64,000 nt of DNA, taken from assembly GCF_026932795.1 (NCBI RefSeq), contig NZ_JADPVH010000013.1, forward strand, positions 1 to 64,000, read 5' to 3'. The position numbers were made by a program, and so were the translations under genes. The notes under the pieces are model-generated. The model ran no database searches. It was not told where the DNA came from and saw only the letters and a list, made by a program, of their open reading frames with translations. The DNA is from Paenarthrobacter sp. Z7-10 (GTDB taxonomy: Bacteria; Actinomycetota; Actinomycetes; Actinomycetales; Micrococcaceae). This document shows, piece by piece, positions 27,515 to 38,230 of the stretch; within the stretch, counting starts at the first letter, position 1, and each line of letters starts with the position of its first letter.

Positions 27515-28714
27515 TCAGGCGTTGAAGAACGACTTTAGTGCGTCAACCCGGTCCAGGTTTTCCCAGCTGAAGTCCGGGTCGTCGCGGCCGAAGTGGCCAT
27601 GGGCCGCCGTCTTGGCGTAGATCGGACGCTTCAGCGCCAAGTCATGGATAATCGCCTGCGGGCGCAGGTCAAAGATGTCCTCGATGGCTGCCTCGATACT
27701 GGCCGGGTCCACCGTCTCAGTGCCAAAGGTCTCAACGTAGATCCCCACCGGCCGGGCCACCCCGATGGCGTAGGCGATCTGGATTTCGGCCCGGCTGGCC
27801 AGGCCGGCGGCCACCACGTTCTTGGCCACCCAGCGCATGGCGTAGGCGCCGGAGCGGTCCACCTTAGAGGGATCCTTGCCGGAGAACGCCCCACCACCGT
27901 GCCGCGCCATGCCGCCATACGTGTCGACAATAATTTTGCGCCCAGTCAGCCCGGCATCGCCCACTGGGCCGCCCACCACGAAGGAACCGGCCGGATTGAT
28001 AATGTTCCGGGCCTTGGAGGTATCCAGGTCGGAGCCTGCCAGCACCGGCTCAATGACGTGCCGGGCCAAATCCGCACGCAGCTGATCCAGCGGTATACCT
28101 TCGGCATGCTGGCTGGAAATCACCACTGTCTCAACGGAAACCGGCCTGTCCCCTTCATAGCCCACGGTGACCTGCGTCTTGCCGTCCGGGCGCAGATAGC
28201 TCAGCAGGCCGGACTTGCGGACCCGGGTGAGCCGTTCGGAGAGCCTGTGCGCCAGGAAGATCGGCGTCGGCATATAGGAGGCCGTCTCATTGCTGGCGTA
28301 ACCAAACATGATGCCCTGGTCGCCGGCGCCCTGCTGATCATAATCGTCCGTTGAGCCGTTGACGCCCTGCTGGTGAAAGACGCCGGCGAAGATGTCGGGA
28401 GACTGCTGCCCGATGGACACCGACACGCCGCAGCGGGCGCCGTCGAATCCGTTGGCGGAGGAGTCGTAGCCGATGTTGAGAATGGTTTCGCGCACGATCT
28501 GCGGAATTTCGACGTAAGCGTCAGTGGTAACTTCACCGGCGACATGGACCAGGCCGGTGGTGGCCATTGTTTCGACCGCAACGCGGGAATTGGGATCCTT
28601 GGACAACAGCGCATCCAGGATCGAGTCGCTGATCTGATCGCAGATCTTGTCCGGGTGGCCTTCGGTAACCGATTCGGAGGTAAACAGGCGCAAAGGCAAT
28701 TTGGCGTTAGTCAC
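27515..28714 (-). CDS. metK: S-adenosylmethionine synthetase
   Basis: The enzyme has 399 residues and makes SAM from methionine and ATP. Signatures are [21 protein letters not shown] (N-terminus), [26 protein letters not shown] and [16 protein letters not shown]. It starts with ATG and lies between coaBC and priA, a conserved order in actinobacteria. No SAM-riboswitch-like leader is visible in the 56 bases before coaBC. Confidence 0.97.
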   Translation of the reverse strand: MTNAKLPLRLFTSESVTEGHPDKICDQISDSILDALLSKDPNSRVAVETMATTGLVHVAGEVTTDAYVEIPQIVRETILNIGYDSSANGFDGARCGVSVSIGQQSPDIFAGVFHQQGVNGSTDDYDQQGAGDQGIMFGYASNETASYMPTPIFLAHRLSERLTRVRKSGLLSYLRPDGKTQVTVGYEGDRPVSVETVVISSQHAEGIPLDQLRADLARHVIEPVLAGSDLDTSKARNIINPAGSFVVGGPVGDAGLTGRKIIVDTYGGMARHGGGAFSGKDPSKVDRSGAYAMRWVAKNVVAAGLASRAEIQIAYAIGVARPVGIYVETFGTETVDPASIEAAIEDIFDLRPQAIIHDLALKRPIYAKTAAHGHFGRDDPDFSWENLDRVDALKSFFNA

Positions 28715-28770
28715 TAACCCACTCTACTTCGTTGGTCCCGGCCCGCCGATTCGGGGAATTTGGGGGCGGC

Positions 28771-30054
28771 TCAGTCCAGCGGCCGGGCTGGGCCCCTGTG
28801 GGCGTTTGCCCGGTTACTTGCCGCATCGGAGGGCCAGGTGCCGGTCCGCCGCGCGTCTATTTCGCGCACGACGGCGGCAGCCACCTCCGCTTTCGAGCCG
28901 GACACCTCGAGTGGTGCCTTGCCACCCCGATCCAGGATGACCACTTCGTTCCGGTCCTGGCCAAACACCCGGTCCACGCCCACCTGATTGACCACCAGCA
29001 GGTCGCATCCCTTCCGTGTCAGCTTGGCCAGGGCGTAATCGAGCACGTTGCCGTGGTCGTCCCCGGTTTCCGCCGCGAAGCCGATGATCAGCTGTCGACG
29101 CTGTCGTGCGTTGCGTTCATGAACGAGTTCGGCCAGAATGTCGGGATTTCGGACCAGGGTGATGACTGGGTCCGCCACGTCGTCGCGCTTTTTGATCTTG
29201 CTGTCGGAAGACCGGTCCGGGCGGAAATCCGCCACGGCCGCGGCCATGATGACTACGTCCGAGTCCGCCGCGGCGTCCAGCGTGGCGGCGCGCAGCTCCA
29301 ATGCCGTTTCCACGGAGACCAGCTCCACCCCCGCCGGCGTCGGAACCTCCAGGTGAGCGCAGATCAACCGAACGCGCGCTCCGGCCGCCAGCGCGGCCGC
29401 GGCGAGGGCAACGCCCTGCTTACCGGAGGAGCGGTTGCCCAGAAAACGGACCGGGTCCAGCGGCTCCCGGGTTCCGCCCGCCGTGATGGTGACGGTGCGG
29501 CCGGCAAGGGACGCGGCGCCGGACGGATTCGTCCCGGTGAGAGCCAGCGCCGCGGCAAAGATCTCCGCCGGTTCCGGCAGCCGTCCGGGTCCGGAGTCCT
29601 TGCCCGTCAGCCGGCCCCCAGCGGGTTCAAGCACTGTGCCGCCGCGGGCCCGCAACGTGGCCACGTTTGCCCTGGTTGCGGCGTGCTGCCACATTTCCGT
29701 ATGCATGGCCGGGACGAAGAGCACGGGTCCGCGGGCCATCAGCAGCGTGGTGCTGAGCAGGTCGTTGGCCTGGCCGGTCGCTGCTTTGGCCAGCAAGTCC
29801 GCCGTGGCGGGCGCCACCACCATGAGGTCGGCCTCGTGACCGAGCCGGACGTGGTTGACGTTTTGGACGTCGTCAAAGACGTTGTTCGTCACCGGATGGC
29901 CGGAAAGTGCCTCCCAGGTGGCGACCCCGACAAAGCGCGTTGATGCTTCGGTGGGAATCACAGTGACGCTGTGCCCGGCCTCAGTGAACAGACGCAGCAG
30001 TGAGGCCACCTTGTAGGCGGCGATGCCACCGCCAACGCCCAGCACAATCCTCAC
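28771..30054 (-). CDS. coaBC: Bifunctional phosphopantothenoylcysteine decarboxylase/phosphopantothenate-cysteine ligase
   Basis: The enzyme has 427 residues. The N-terminal CoaC flavoprotein half (1-175) begins MRIVLGVGGGIAAYKVASLL with the catalytic His68 in NVNHVRLGHEADLMVV and PAMHTEMW (115-122) in the substrate clamp. The CoaB ligase half starts at TVTITAGGTREPLDPVRFLGN with SSGKQGVALA. It makes 4'-phosphopantetheine from phosphopantothenate with Cys and CTP in CoA synthesis. Position after rpoZ and before metK is the standard actinobacterial order. Confidence 0.95.
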   Translation of the reverse strand: MRIVLGVGGGIAAYKVASLLRLFTEAGHSVTVIPTEASTRFVGVATWEALSGHPVTNNVFDDVQNVNHVRLGHEADLMVVAPATADLLAKAATGQANDLLSTTLLMARGPVLFVPAMHTEMWQHAATRANVATLRARGGTVLEPAGGRLTGKDSGPGRLPEPAEIFAAALALTGTNPSGAASLAGRTVTITAGGTREPLDPVRFLGNRSSGKQGVALAAAALAAGARVRLICAHLEVPTPAGVELVSVETALELRAATLDAAADSDVVIMAAAVADFRPDRSSDSKIKKRDDVADPVITLVRNPDILAELVHERNARQRRQLIIGFAAETGDDHGNVLDYALAKLTRKGCDLLVVNQVGVDRVFGQDRNEVVILDRGGKAPLEVSGSKAEVAAAVVREIDARRTGTWPSDAASNRANAHRGPARPLD

Positions 30055-30082
30055 GTGGAAAACTCCCCAACCGGCGGTGCGG

Positions 30083-30343
30083 CTACTCGGCGACCTCTAT
30101 CGGGGTGGAAACCAGAAGTCCCTCGTCGATTTCGCGCAGTGCAATGGAGAGCGACTTCTCGTTGAGCTTGGTCTCAACCAGGGGGCCGACGTACTCGAAC
30201 AGGCCCTCGTGCAGCTGGGCGTAGTAGGCGTTGATCTGGCGGGCACGCTTGGCTCCGAAGATCACGAGGCCGTACTTAGAATCCGCCGCCTCGAGCAGCG
30301 AATCGATCGGCGGGTTGATAATGCCTTCAAGCTTGGTAGCCAC
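30083..30343 (-). CDS. rpoZ: DNA-directed RNA polymerase subunit omega
   Basis: The subunit has 86 residues from the GTG at 30343 ([19 protein letters not shown]), chosen because GGAG lies six bases before it; the frame is open to 30379. Conserved residues [17 protein letters not shown] and the acidic tail are seen. It assists assembly of RNA polymerase by holding beta'. It lies between gmk and coaBC. Confidence 0.94.
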   Translation of the reverse strand: MATKLEGIINPPIDSLLEAADSKYGLVIFGAKRARQINAYYAQLHEGLFEYVGPLVETKLNEKSLSIALREIDEGLLVSTPIEVAE

Positions 30344-30379
30344 AAATTCTCCAAAAATCCGGTGGGGATGGACGCACAC

Positions 30380-30967
30380 TCAGCGTGGATTGGGCGTCAG
30401 TCCCATTAACGAAACGAGCTCATCTGCCGCCCGTTGAACGTCATCATTAATGATGGTGGAATCGAACTCGGGTTCGGCAGCAAGTTCCAGTTTAGCCGTT
30501 TCCAGCCGGCGCTGCTGTTCATCGGGTGTTTCCGTGCCGCGGCCCACAAGCCGGCGGACCATTTCTTCCCAGCTGGGCGGGGCCAGAAAGACGAAGTTGG
30601 CCTCCGGCACCGCTGCTTTGACCTGGCGTGCGCCCTGCAGATCTATCTCCAGCAGCACGGCACGCCCCTCTTGGATGGCCTCGCTCACCGTGCTGCGCAG
30701 CGTGCCGTACCGGTTGCGTCCATGCACCACCGCCCATTCGAGGAAGTCCCCGGCGGCAGCGCGCCGCTCGAACTCGTCGGCGGAAATGAAAAAGTAGTGC
30801 ACGCCGTCCACCTCGCCGGGACGCGGCGCCCGGGTGGTGGCCGAAACAGAGAGCCAGACCTGCGGATAGTTATCCCTAATGAACGTGGAAACGGTGCCCT
30901 TGCCGACGGCAGTGGGACCGGCCAGCACGGTCAGACCGTGGGCCGCTGGAGCGCCGGCATCGGCCAT
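30380..30967 (-). CDS. gmk: Guanylate kinase
   Basis: A 195-residue kinase converting GMP to GDP. The P-loop is [10 protein letters not shown] near the N-terminus, followed by the GMP-binding [21 protein letters not shown] and [15 protein letters not shown]. The ATG overlaps the stop of mihF by one base (TGATG). The order mihF-gmk-rpoZ is characteristic of actinobacteria. Confidence 0.96.
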   Translation of the reverse strand: MADAGAPAAHGLTVLAGPTAVGKGTVSTFIRDNYPQVWLSVSATTRAPRPGEVDGVHYFFISADEFERRAAAGDFLEWAVVHGRNRYGTLRSTVSEAIQEGRAVLLEIDLQGARQVKAAVPEANFVFLAPPSWEEMVRRLVGRGTETPDEQQRRLETAKLELAAEPEFDSTIINDDVQRAADELVSLMGLTPNPR

Positions 30968-31284
30968 CAGGATTGCCCCAGCATTTCAACGAGCGCCCGG
31001 CGCTGATGGATTCCCAGCCCACGGAGCCGCCGCGTCGGCGCGATGCCGACGGTGCTCATGATGGCCGCGGCGCGCACCCTGCCTACGCCCGGCAGGGCCT
31101 CCAACAATTCGGTGACCTTTAAGCGGCCGATCGCGGCGTCGCCGTCGCCAGCCAGAAGTACGTCGGCCACAGTGGTTTTCCCCGTTTTCAGTTGGCTTTT
31201 GATTTCCGCCCTGGTACCGCGTGCGGCGGCAGCCTTCAGCAGGGCCGCCGTTCTTTCCTGCGCTGTCAAAGGCCGCAAATTCAC
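30967..31284 (-). CDS. mihF: Actinobacterial integration host factor mIHF
   Basis: A 105-residue nucleoid protein. The GTG at 31284 is chosen because AGGGA lies nearby and because it gives [19 protein letters not shown], the family start; the frame is open to 31473. A long basic N-terminal helix region ([16 protein letters not shown]) is followed by the helix-hairpin part [18 protein letters not shown] and ending [10 protein letters not shown]. mIHF bends DNA, aids lambda-type integrases and shapes the nucleoid. It belongs to a family unrelated to the IHF of proteobacteria. Confidence 0.94.
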   Translation of the reverse strand: MNLRPLTAQERTAALLKAAAARGTRAEIKSQLKTGKTTVADVLLAGDGDAAIGRLKVTELLEALPGVGRVRAAAIMSTVGIAPTRRLRGLGIHQRRALVEMLGQS

Positions 31285-31408
31285 GTGGAACTCCCTGAAA
31301 GCAATAGGCGGGCGCGATGGCGCGTTGAAACGGACGTTCCTTGAACTTATCGGTTCCAGGGCGGCAAAATCAATCCGCCCGTCCGCGGCACCTGCGGTAC
31401 CGCTGTGT

Positions 31409-32167
31409 TCACGGCACCAACGGTCCGGACAGGATGGTCCGGGCGGCCGCAGTATCACCTTGCAGCAGGGCATGGCCCTGCCATTCCACCCTCCCCCACA
31501 GCGCCAGGTACAGGGTCCGGGCGTCCGCCGTTACTGTCGCTGCCGGAGTGCCCTCCCCCAGGATCCACGAATTCTTCGCAGCACGGCCGGCTGGCGCGGC
31601 TGCGAACGCAACTGCTGCTGCGGGTACTGGCATCAGGCCACGCTTGACTTGGCGGGGCACGAATACGGAGAACACCTCGTCCACGCCGTCCACGGCAAGT
31701 TCGGATGGGAGCAATGCCTCCGGCAGTACGCGAGGGTCTGCGGTGGCAACAGGGGCAGTGTCCGAGCCCGCCGAGGCGAGTGCATGCATCACGTCCCAGA
31801 GGTGCACGGTATGTTCATGAGCCTGGCGGCGCAGCCAAAAAGTGGCGGTCCGCGGCGGACCCATCGTCCAGCACGCCGCATTCGGATCCACGGACTCCAT
31901 CCCAGCCAGGAAGTCGGCCGTCCCGGCCAGGAACCATGGCACCGGATTTCCTGCCGGCCAGGGCTGGCTCGCTTCCGGTTTCCCGCCGGCCAGAATGCCT
32001 GCGGTCCAGCGTTCGATCGAACCAAGATGGCCGAAGACATCCGCCACCGTCCAGCCGGGACAGCCACGGACGGGCGTCTCCAACTGCGCCGGCGTGGATT
32101 GCTCCGCGATCCGGCGCAGTTCCACCATGCTGCGGGACAGTGCCGCGAGATAGTCGAGGCGTTCCAT
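31409..32167 (-). CDS. Maleylpyruvate isomerase (MDMPI) family protein
   Basis: The protein has 252 residues. It begins MERLDYLAALSRSMVELRR and has the DinB-like metal site pattern: RGCPGWTVADVFGHLGSIERW with His, and HEHTVHLWDV downstream. The C-terminal half is a sterol-carrier-like domain ending VEWQGHALLQGDT. Such proteins are thiol-dependent enzymes in mycothiol-using actinobacteria, but most members have no known reaction. It lies two bases downstream of pyrF and 124 bases before mihF. Confidence 0.86.
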   Translation of the reverse strand: MERLDYLAALSRSMVELRRIAEQSTPAQLETPVRGCPGWTVADVFGHLGSIERWTAGILAGGKPEASQPWPAGNPVPWFLAGTADFLAGMESVDPNAACWTMGPPRTATFWLRRQAHEHTVHLWDVMHALASAGSDTAPVATADPRVLPEALLPSELAVDGVDEVFSVFVPRQVKRGLMPVPAAAVAFAAAPAGRAAKNSWILGEGTPAATVTADARTLYLALWGRVEWQGHALLQGDTAAARTILSGPLVP

Positions 32168-32169
32168 GA

Positions 32170-33021
32170 TCAGCTCCGGAGTTCCTCAATGGTCTGAACT
32201 ACGGCGGTGCGCAGGGCTGCGGCGTCCGGGCCAGCGGCCAGAATGCCCCGGCTTGAGGTCGCCAGCACCTGCCGATAGGCGGCGCCGAAGGTCCTGCGGA
32301 TGTCCGCCGCGGTGGCCCCCTGCGCGCCGAGCCCCGGCGCCAGGATCGGGCCATGGAGGGCCTCCAAGTCAATGTCCAGCTCGGCTAGGGCGGTGCCGAC
32401 GGTGGCTCCCACCACCAGGCCAACCGGTCCCATCGGCACGGCGCTGCGGAGATTCTCCTGCGCCGCGGACATCACGATCCGCCTGGCAACAGAGTCCTTA
32501 CCGCCGGCGTGCTGGACGGACGCGCCCTCCGGGTTGGACGTTAGCGCCAGCACAAAAACACCGCGGCCACTCGAAGCCGCCAGCTCCAGCGCCGGGCGCA
32601 GCGACTCGAACCCCAGATACGGGCTCAGCGTGACGGCGTCGGCCGCCAGCGCCGAGCCGTCGCGCAGCCAGGCGTCCGCGTAGGCGGCCATAGTGGAGCC
32701 GATGTCACCGCGTTTGGCATCGGCGATGGTCAGTACGCCAGCGCCCGCGGCGTCGGCGAGGAGCTCCTCCAGCACCGCTATTCCGGCGGAGCCGTGCCGT
32801 TCATACAGTGCCACCTGCGGCTTGAGCGCGGCGGCCAGCGGGCCCACCGTCTGCAGCACTGCCTGGGAAAAATACCGCAGCCCCGCTGTGTCGTCGGCGA
32901 GTCCCCAGTTCCGCAGCAGCTGCGGGTGCGGATCGATCCCCACGCACAGCGGCCCCTTGGCCGCCATGGCCTCGGACAGTCGGGTGCCGAAGGCCACCCG
33001 TTCGGGTTTCGCCTCAGGCAT
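32170..33021 (-). CDS. pyrF: Orotidine-5'-phosphate decarboxylase
   Basis: The enzyme has 283 residues from the ATG at 33021 ([17 protein letters not shown]), chosen because it overlaps the carB stop by eight bases; the frame is open to 33099. It belongs to the longer PyrF type found in actinobacteria, with [13 protein letters not shown] and the catalytic [19 protein letters not shown]. It performs the last step to UMP. The order carA-carB-pyrF is part of the pyr operon. Confidence 0.95.
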   Translation of the reverse strand: MPEAKPERVAFGTRLSEAMAAKGPLCVGIDPHPQLLRNWGLADDTAGLRYFSQAVLQTVGPLAAALKPQVALYERHGSAGIAVLEELLADAAGAGVLTIADAKRGDIGSTMAAYADAWLRDGSALAADAVTLSPYLGFESLRPALELAASSGRGVFVLALTSNPEGASVQHAGGKDSVARRIVMSAAQENLRSAVPMGPVGLVVGATVGTALAELDIDLEALHGPILAPGLGAQGATAADIRRTFGAAYRQVLATSSRGILAAGPDAAALRTAVVQTIEELRS

Positions 33022-36000
33022 GGGACGATTTCGATGCGGTCGATTCCTGCCCAGGGCGGCCGGAGCGTTCCCGGTCGGGACCGCGCAGTGCCAGGGCATG
33101 TTCCTGCAGGCTGGTCACGCTCCACTCGAAGGAGCGCATGGCCTCGATCGCCTGCACGGCAACATTGAACTCCGCCACAGTGGTGATGCAGGGCCGGCCG
33201 TTGGACACAGCCGCCGCCCGGATCTCATAGCCGTCCCCGCGGGCCTCGCCGCCGGAGGGAGTGTTGAAGATCATGTCGATCTCGCCATTGTTGATCAGGT
33301 CGGTAATGGTTCCTTCGCCCTCAGCCGAGGTGCCCTCGCCCACCTTGCGCACCGTGGTGGCGTGGATGCCATTGCGGCGCAGCACGTCCGCCGTCCCGCC
33401 GGTAGACAGGATATCGAAGCCGAAATCCGCCAGCCGCTTGACCGCCATGATGATGGAGCGCTTGTCCCGGTTGGCCACCGAGACGAAGACCTTGCCGGAG
33501 GTGGGCAAGGCGTTATTGGCCGCGGCCTGGCTCTTGGCAAAGGCTGTGTCGAAGTGTTTATCGATGCCCATCACCTCGCCGGTGGAACGCATTTCCGGAC
33601 CCAGCAGGGAATCCACCACGGTGCCGTCCGGAGTCCGGAACCGGTTGAACGGCAGCACGGCTTCCTTCACCGCGACCGGAGCGTGCGGCGGCAGGCTGCC
33701 GCCGTCGCCGGTGGCCGGCAGGATGTGGTGGACGCTGCGCAGCTCGCTGATTGAGACGCCCATGCCGATCAGTGCCGCGGCCTTGGCCATCTGCACCCCG
33801 GTGGCCTTGGAGACGAACGGCACCGTTCGGGAGGCGCGCGGATTGGCCTCCAGCACGTACAGCACGTCGGTGGCCAGCGCGAACTGGATGTTGATCAGGC
33901 CACGAACACCCACGCCGGCGGCAATGGCCAATGTCGCGGTCCGGACCCGGTCCAGCACGTTCTGCCCCAGCGTGATCGGTGGCAGCACACAGGCGGAATC
34001 GCCGGAGTGGATCCCGGCTTCCTCGATGTGCTCCATGATTCCACCCAGATACATCTCGGTGCCGTCGTAGAGCGCGTCGACGTCGATTTCGATGGCGTCC
34101 TCCAGGAACCTGTCGATCAGCACCGGATGGTCCGCGGTGATTTCGGTGGCATTGGAGATGTAGCGGGCCAGATGTGCCTCGTCATAGACGATCTCCCTGC
34201 CGCGCCCGCCCAGCACGTAGGAGGGGCGGACCAGGACCGGGTAACCAATCTCGTCGGCGATGGTCTTGGAGTCCTCAAAGGAAACCGCTGTGCCGTTCTT
34301 CGGTGCGATCAGTCCGGCCTTATCCAGCACCCGGGAGAACATGCCGCGGTGCTCCGCGAGGTCGATGGCCGCCGGGGAGGTGCCCAGGATCGGCACACCG
34401 GCGTCCGAAAGAGCCTGCGCCAGCTTCAGTGGAGTCTGGCCGCCCAGCTGGACGAAGACGCCCAGCACGCCGCCGGTGCGTTCCTCGGCCGCAATCACTT
34501 CGAGCACGTCCTCAAGCGTCAGTGGCTCGAAGTAGAGCCTGGTGGACACGTCGTAATCGGTTGACACCGTTTCCGGGTTGCAGTTGACCATCACCGTCTC
34601 GTAGCCGGCCTTGCGCAGCGCCATCGAGGCATGCACGCAGGAGTAATCGAACTCGATGCCCTGGCCAATCCGGTTCGGCCCTGATCCCAGGATGATCACT
34701 GAGGGCTGCTCGTGCGGACCCACTTCGTCCTCCTCATCGTAGGAGGAATAGTGGTAGGGCGTGTAGGCGGCAAATTCGGCGGCGCAGGTATCGACGGTTT
34801 TGTACACCGGGCGAATGCCCAGCGCCTGCCGGACGCCGCGGACCACGGATTCCTGGTTGTGCGTCAAAATGCCGATCTGCTCATCGGAAAAACCGTGCCG
34901 CTTGGCCCGGCGCAGCATATCCGGCGTCAACGCGGTGGCGCGGCGGATTTCCCCTGCCACCTCATTGAGCAGTTCCAGCTGGTCCAGGAACCACGGATCA
35001 ATGGCCGTGGCGGCATGGAGCTGCTCCACGGTGGCCCCGCCCAGCAGAGCGCGGTGAACCTGTGAGAGCCGCTGAGTCGTGGGACGCTTGGCCGCCTCGA
35101 TCAGCGCCGGCACGTCGGCGCCGTCGACCGGGCTGAAGTCCAGGCTGGCACCCTTTTGCTCCAATGAGCGCAGCGCCTTCTGCAGCGCCTCGGTGAAGTT
35201 GCGGCCCATTGCCATCGCCTCGCCGACCGATTTCATCGTCGTCGTCAGGGTGGGATCGGCTGCCGGGAACTTCTCGAAGGCAAAGCGCGGGACCTTGACG
35301 ACGACGTAGTCCAGGGTCGGCTCGAACGACGCCGGTGTCTTGCGCGTGATGTCGTTCGGGATCTCGTCGAGCGTGTAGCCGAGCGAAAGCTTGGTCGCGA
35401 TTTTGGCGATCGCGAAGCCGGTGGCCTTGGACGCCAGCGCCGAGGAGCGGGAGACGCGGGGGTTCATTTCGATCACGACGACGCGTCCGGTGCCCGGCTC
35501 TATCGCGAACTGGATGTTGCAGCCGCCGGTGTCCACGCCCACCTCGCGGATGACGGCGATGGAGATGTCGCGCAGGCGCTGGTATTCGCGGTCGGTCAGC
35601 GTGAGCGCGGGCGCCACGGTGATGGAGTCACCGGTGTGCACGCCGACCGGATCGACGTTCTCGATGGAACACACGACGACGACGTTGTCGTTTTTGTCCC
35701 GCATCATCTCCAGCTCGTATTCCTTCCAGCCCAGGATGCTCTCCTCGAGCAGGACCTCGGTGGTCGGGCTGTACTGCAGGCCCTGGCCGACAATCCGGCG
35801 CAGGTCGGCCTCGTCGTAGGCCAGCCCGGAACCTAAACCGCCCATCGTGTAGGAGGGCCGGACCACCATCGGATAGCCCAGGTCTTCGGCGGCCACCAGC
35901 GCCTCCGCGATGGTGTGGATGATGTGGCTGCGCGCGGATTCGGCACCGCAGCGTGCCACCACGCCCTTGAATTTCTCCCGGTCCTCGCCCAGTTCAATTG

Positions 36001-36364
36001 CGGCGATGTTGGCGCCGATCAGCTCCACGTTGTACTTGGCCAGCACGCCGTTCTTGTCGAGCGCAATCGCGGTGTTCAGCGCGGTCTGGCCGCCCAAGGT
36101 GGGCAGGATCGCATCCGGGCGCTCCTTGGCGATGATCATCTCCACCACCTCGGGGGTAATGGGCTCCACGTAGGTGGCGTCGGCGAACTCCGGGTCCGTC
36201 ATGATGGTGGCCGGATTCGAGTTCACCAGGATGACCCGCAGGCCCTCCTCTTTGAGCACACGCAGCGCCTGGGTTCCGGAGTAGTCGAATTCCGCTGCCT
36301 GGCCGATCACGATGGGGCCGGAGCCGATCACCAGGACGCTTTTGAGGTCTTCTCTCTTGGGCAT
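33014..36364 (-). CDS. carB: Carbamoyl-phosphate synthase large chain
   Basis: The large subunit has 1116 residues, the normal length. It has two homologous ATP-grasp halves ([20 protein letters not shown] start; second half from [17 protein letters not shown]), each with preATP-grasp [26 protein letters not shown] and GGxSGLAY-like loops ([24 protein letters not shown]). The C-terminal MGS-like allosteric domain begins about [14 protein letters not shown] and holds [13 protein letters not shown]. It makes carbamoyl phosphate for pyrimidines and arginine. The ATG overlaps the carA stop by one base (TAATG). Confidence 0.97.
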   Translation of the reverse strand: MPKREDLKSVLVIGSGPIVIGQAAEFDYSGTQALRVLKEEGLRVILVNSNPATIMTDPEFADATYVEPITPEVVEMIIAKERPDAILPTLGGQTALNTAIALDKNGVLAKYNVELIGANIAAIELGEDREKFKGVVARCGAESARSHIIHTIAEALVAAEDLGYPMVVRPSYTMGGLGSGLAYDEADLRRIVGQGLQYSPTTEVLLEESILGWKEYELEMMRDKNDNVVVVCSIENVDPVGVHTGDSITVAPALTLTDREYQRLRDISIAVIREVGVDTGGCNIQFAIEPGTGRVVVIEMNPRVSRSSALASKATGFAIAKIATKLSLGYTLDEIPNDITRKTPASFEPTLDYVVVKVPRFAFEKFPAADPTLTTTMKSVGEAMAMGRNFTEALQKALRSLEQKGASLDFSPVDGADVPALIEAAKRPTTQRLSQVHRALLGGATVEQLHAATAIDPWFLDQLELLNEVAGEIRRATALTPDMLRRAKRHGFSDEQIGILTHNQESVVRGVRQALGIRPVYKTVDTCAAEFAAYTPYHYSSYDEEDEVGPHEQPSVIILGSGPNRIGQGIEFDYSCVHASMALRKAGYETVMVNCNPETVSTDYDVSTRLYFEPLTLEDVLEVIAAEERTGGVLGVFVQLGGQTPLKLAQALSDAGVPILGTSPAAIDLAEHRGMFSRVLDKAGLIAPKNGTAVSFEDSKTIADEIGYPVLVRPSYVLGGRGREIVYDEAHLARYISNATEITADHPVLIDRFLEDAIEIDVDALYDGTEMYLGGIMEHIEEAGIHSGDSACVLPPITLGQNVLDRVRTATLAIAAGVGVRGLINIQFALATDVLYVLEANPRASRTVPFVSKATGVQMAKAAALIGMGVSISELRSVHHILPATGDGGSLPPHAPVAVKEAVLPFNRFRTPDGTVVDSLLGPEMRSTGEVMGIDKHFDTAFAKSQAAANNALPTSGKVFVSVANRDKRSIIMAVKRLADFGFDILSTGGTADVLRRNGIHATTVRKVGEGTSAEGEGTITDLINNGEIDMIFNTPSGGEARGDGYEIRAAAVSNGRPCITTVAEFNVAVQAIEAMRSFEWSVTSLQEHALALRGPDRERSGRPGQESTASKSSHA

Positions 36365-37689
36365 TAGTTCTTATCCTGATTCTGCTGTGTTGAATCCTGC
36401 TGTGCTGAATCCTGCTGTGTTGAATCCTGCTGTGTTGAATCCTGCTGGGAAGTTTCTTCGGTTTCCGGGGCCGGGATGAGTGCATGGTCCACGTCCGCGC
36501 CGCTGACCGGGGTTCCATCGGCGCTGGCCTGCATCAGGTCGATGAAGCGGTCAAAAAGGTAAGCCGAATCGTGGGGCCCGGCGGCGGCCTCCGGATGGTA
36601 CTGGACGGAGAAGGCGGGGATGTCCAGGCAGCTCAAGCCCTCGACGACGTCGTCGTTGAGACTGACATGGCTGACTTCCACGCGGCCGAATCGTTCCTGT
36701 GGGGCCGTCGTGGCGGACCCGCGCGGAGCGTCGACGGCGAAGCCGTGGTTCTGCGAGGTGATCTCCACCTTGCCGGTCCGCAGATCCAGCACCGGCTGGT
36801 TGATCCCGCGGTGGCCATAACGCAGCTTGTAGGTTCCAAAGCCCAGCGCCCGGCCCAGGATCTGGTTGCCGAAGCAGATGCCAAAGAACGGAATTTTCGC
36901 ATCCAGCACTTCGCGCAGCAGCGAGACCTGCGCATCCGCCGTCGCCGGATCTCCGGGTCCGTTGGACATAAAAACCCCGTCCACCCCGAGAGCCTGGATG
37001 TCAGCCAGGGTGGCCGTCGCGGGGAGCACGTGCACCCGCACCCCGCGCTCAGCAAACCGGTGCGGCGTCATGGATTTGATGCCCAGATCCAGTGCGGCGA
37101 TGCTGAAGCGCGGCTCCCCGGCCCAGCCATGGGCGGCCGGTTCGACGACGTATGCTTCCTTCACGCTGACCTCCTCGGCCAGCCGGGCTCCCGCCATGGG
37201 GGCGCTGGCCAGGACCTGCTCCAGCAGTTCTGCGTGCGGCGCGGCCGCCGCGTCTCCGGAGAAGATGCCCGCCCGCATGGCGCCGCGTTCGCGCAGATGC
37301 CGGGTGATGGCGCGGGTGTCCACGCCCTGGATCCCGACGATGCCCTGCGTGAGCAGTTCCTCATCTAGGCTGCGTTCCGAGCGCCAGTTGGACGGCCGGC
37401 GGGCGGCGTCGCGGACGATGTAGCCTGCCACCCAAATCCGGCGGGATTCCGCATCCTCGTCATTCGCGCCGGTGTTGCCGATGTGCGGAGCGGTCTGCAC
37501 CACCAGTTGGCGGGCGTAGGACGGATCCGTGATGGTCTCCTGGTAGCCGGTCATTCCGGTCGCAAAAACCGCCTCACCAAGAGCCGTCCCGGCTGCGCCG
37601 TAACCGGTCCCCCGGAAAGTCCGTCCGTCCTCCAGAATCAGTACTGCCGCGCCTTGGACCGGTGCTGGCTGCATGCGTTGTTCAGTCAT
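36364..37689 (-). CDS. carA: Carbamoyl-phosphate synthase small chain (glutaminase subunit)
   Basis: The subunit has 441 residues from the ATG at 37689 ([15 protein letters not shown]); the frame is open to 37755. The N-terminal domain contains [15 protein letters not shown] and the C-terminal glutaminase triad is in [15 protein letters not shown] (Cys) and [12 protein letters not shown] (His, Glu). It releases ammonia for CarB. Beyond the conserved end (FDRFIDLMQ) there is a polar tail of about 40 residues, closed by a five-residue QQDST repeat arising from a 15-bp DNA repeat. The tail is probably dispensable and is not typical for CarA. Confidence 0.96.
   Translation of the reverse strand: MTEQRMQPAPVQGAAVLILEDGRTFRGTGYGAAGTALGEAVFATGMTGYQETITDPSYARQLVVQTAPHIGNTGANDEDAESRRIWVAGYIVRDAARRPSNWRSERSLDEELLTQGIVGIQGVDTRAITRHLRERGAMRAGIFSGDAAAAPHAELLEQVLASAPMAGARLAEEVSVKEAYVVEPAAHGWAGEPRFSIAALDLGIKSMTPHRFAERGVRVHVLPATATLADIQALGVDGVFMSNGPGDPATADAQVSLLREVLDAKIPFFGICFGNQILGRALGFGTYKLRYGHRGINQPVLDLRTGKVEITSQNHGFAVDAPRGSATTAPQERFGRVEVSHVSLNDDVVEGLSCLDIPAFSVQYHPEAAAGPHDSAYLFDRFIDLMQASADGTPVSGADVDHALIPAPETEETSQQDSTQQDSTQQDSAQQDSTQQNQDKN
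36377..36450. repeat. 15-bp tandem repeat in the 3' end of carA
   Basis: TGAATCCTGCTGTGT-type units repeat at 36391-36405, 36406-36420, 36421-36435 and 36436-36450, plus a shorter variant at 36377-36390. On the coding strand they give (Q)QDST repeats in the CarA tail. The period is a multiple of three, so changes in copy number keep the frame. Confidence 0.9.
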
Positions 37690-38230
37690 TGCGTTCTTTC
37701 TCTCCAGTGGGGATCTGCGGGAAGGTGGTGCGGGTGCCGGGCTCCTGCGGCACAAGAGCGGTCAGGGCGGCCAGCAGGGGCTTCTTGTCGGCAGCCGCGC
37801 GGGTCCGGAAGCCGGTGTCCACGGGCTGGTCTCCGAGGCGCCAGGACAGCACCACCAGTCCCTGAGCCTCCACGAACTTGCCGGCCATTCCGGCCTCCAG
37901 CCGGACGTCGTCGAGCCTGTCCGCCGCCACGAAAACGTCCGGCGCACCGGATCGTGCCAGCAGCACGCCCTCGCTGTGGACATGCACCACGGCGTTGGTG
38001 CGGATGCCCAGCGAATGCACGGCGAGCCGATCCAACCAGTCCCCTTCCGTCGTCGTCGCCACGTACTGGCCCTCGACGCTCAAGGAAGGGACGGACAGCT
38101 CGGCCGGGACCGCCGGCAGCGGTGCCGTTCCGGCTTGCCGGCGCAGCCGATTGCGCCAGCCCAGGCCAATCAGGGCAAAAATGGCCAGCAGGATGAACAC
38201 GGTCAAAATGGTGGGCAGGACCTTTTCCAT
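37682..38230 (-). CDS. PH-like membrane protein of the pyr operon
   Basis: The protein has 182 residues. The ATG at 38230 overlaps the pyrC stop (TGATG) and its TGA overlaps the start of carA by eight bases, so it is translationally coupled on both sides. One N-terminal membrane helix (~5-24, [20 protein letters not shown]) is followed by RNRLRR and a soluble domain (~45-165) with [18 protein letters not shown] and [16 protein letters not shown], as in PH-like proteins found between pyrC and carA in actinobacteria. Its role is unknown; it may be a structural or regulatory factor. Confidence 0.82.
   Translation of the reverse strand: MEKVLPTILTVFILLAIFALIGLGWRNRLRRQAGTAPLPAVPAELSVPSLSVEGQYVATTTEGDWLDRLAVHSLGIRTNAVVHVHSEGVLLARSGAPDVFVAADRLDDVRLEAGMAGKFVEAQGLVVLSWRLGDQPVDTGFRTRAAADKKPLLAALTALVPQEPGTRTTFPQIPTGEKERND

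Noticed and set aside
28715-28770. SAM riboswitch upstream of metK
   Set aside because: The gap to coaBC is only 56 bases and shows no conserved hairpin pattern.
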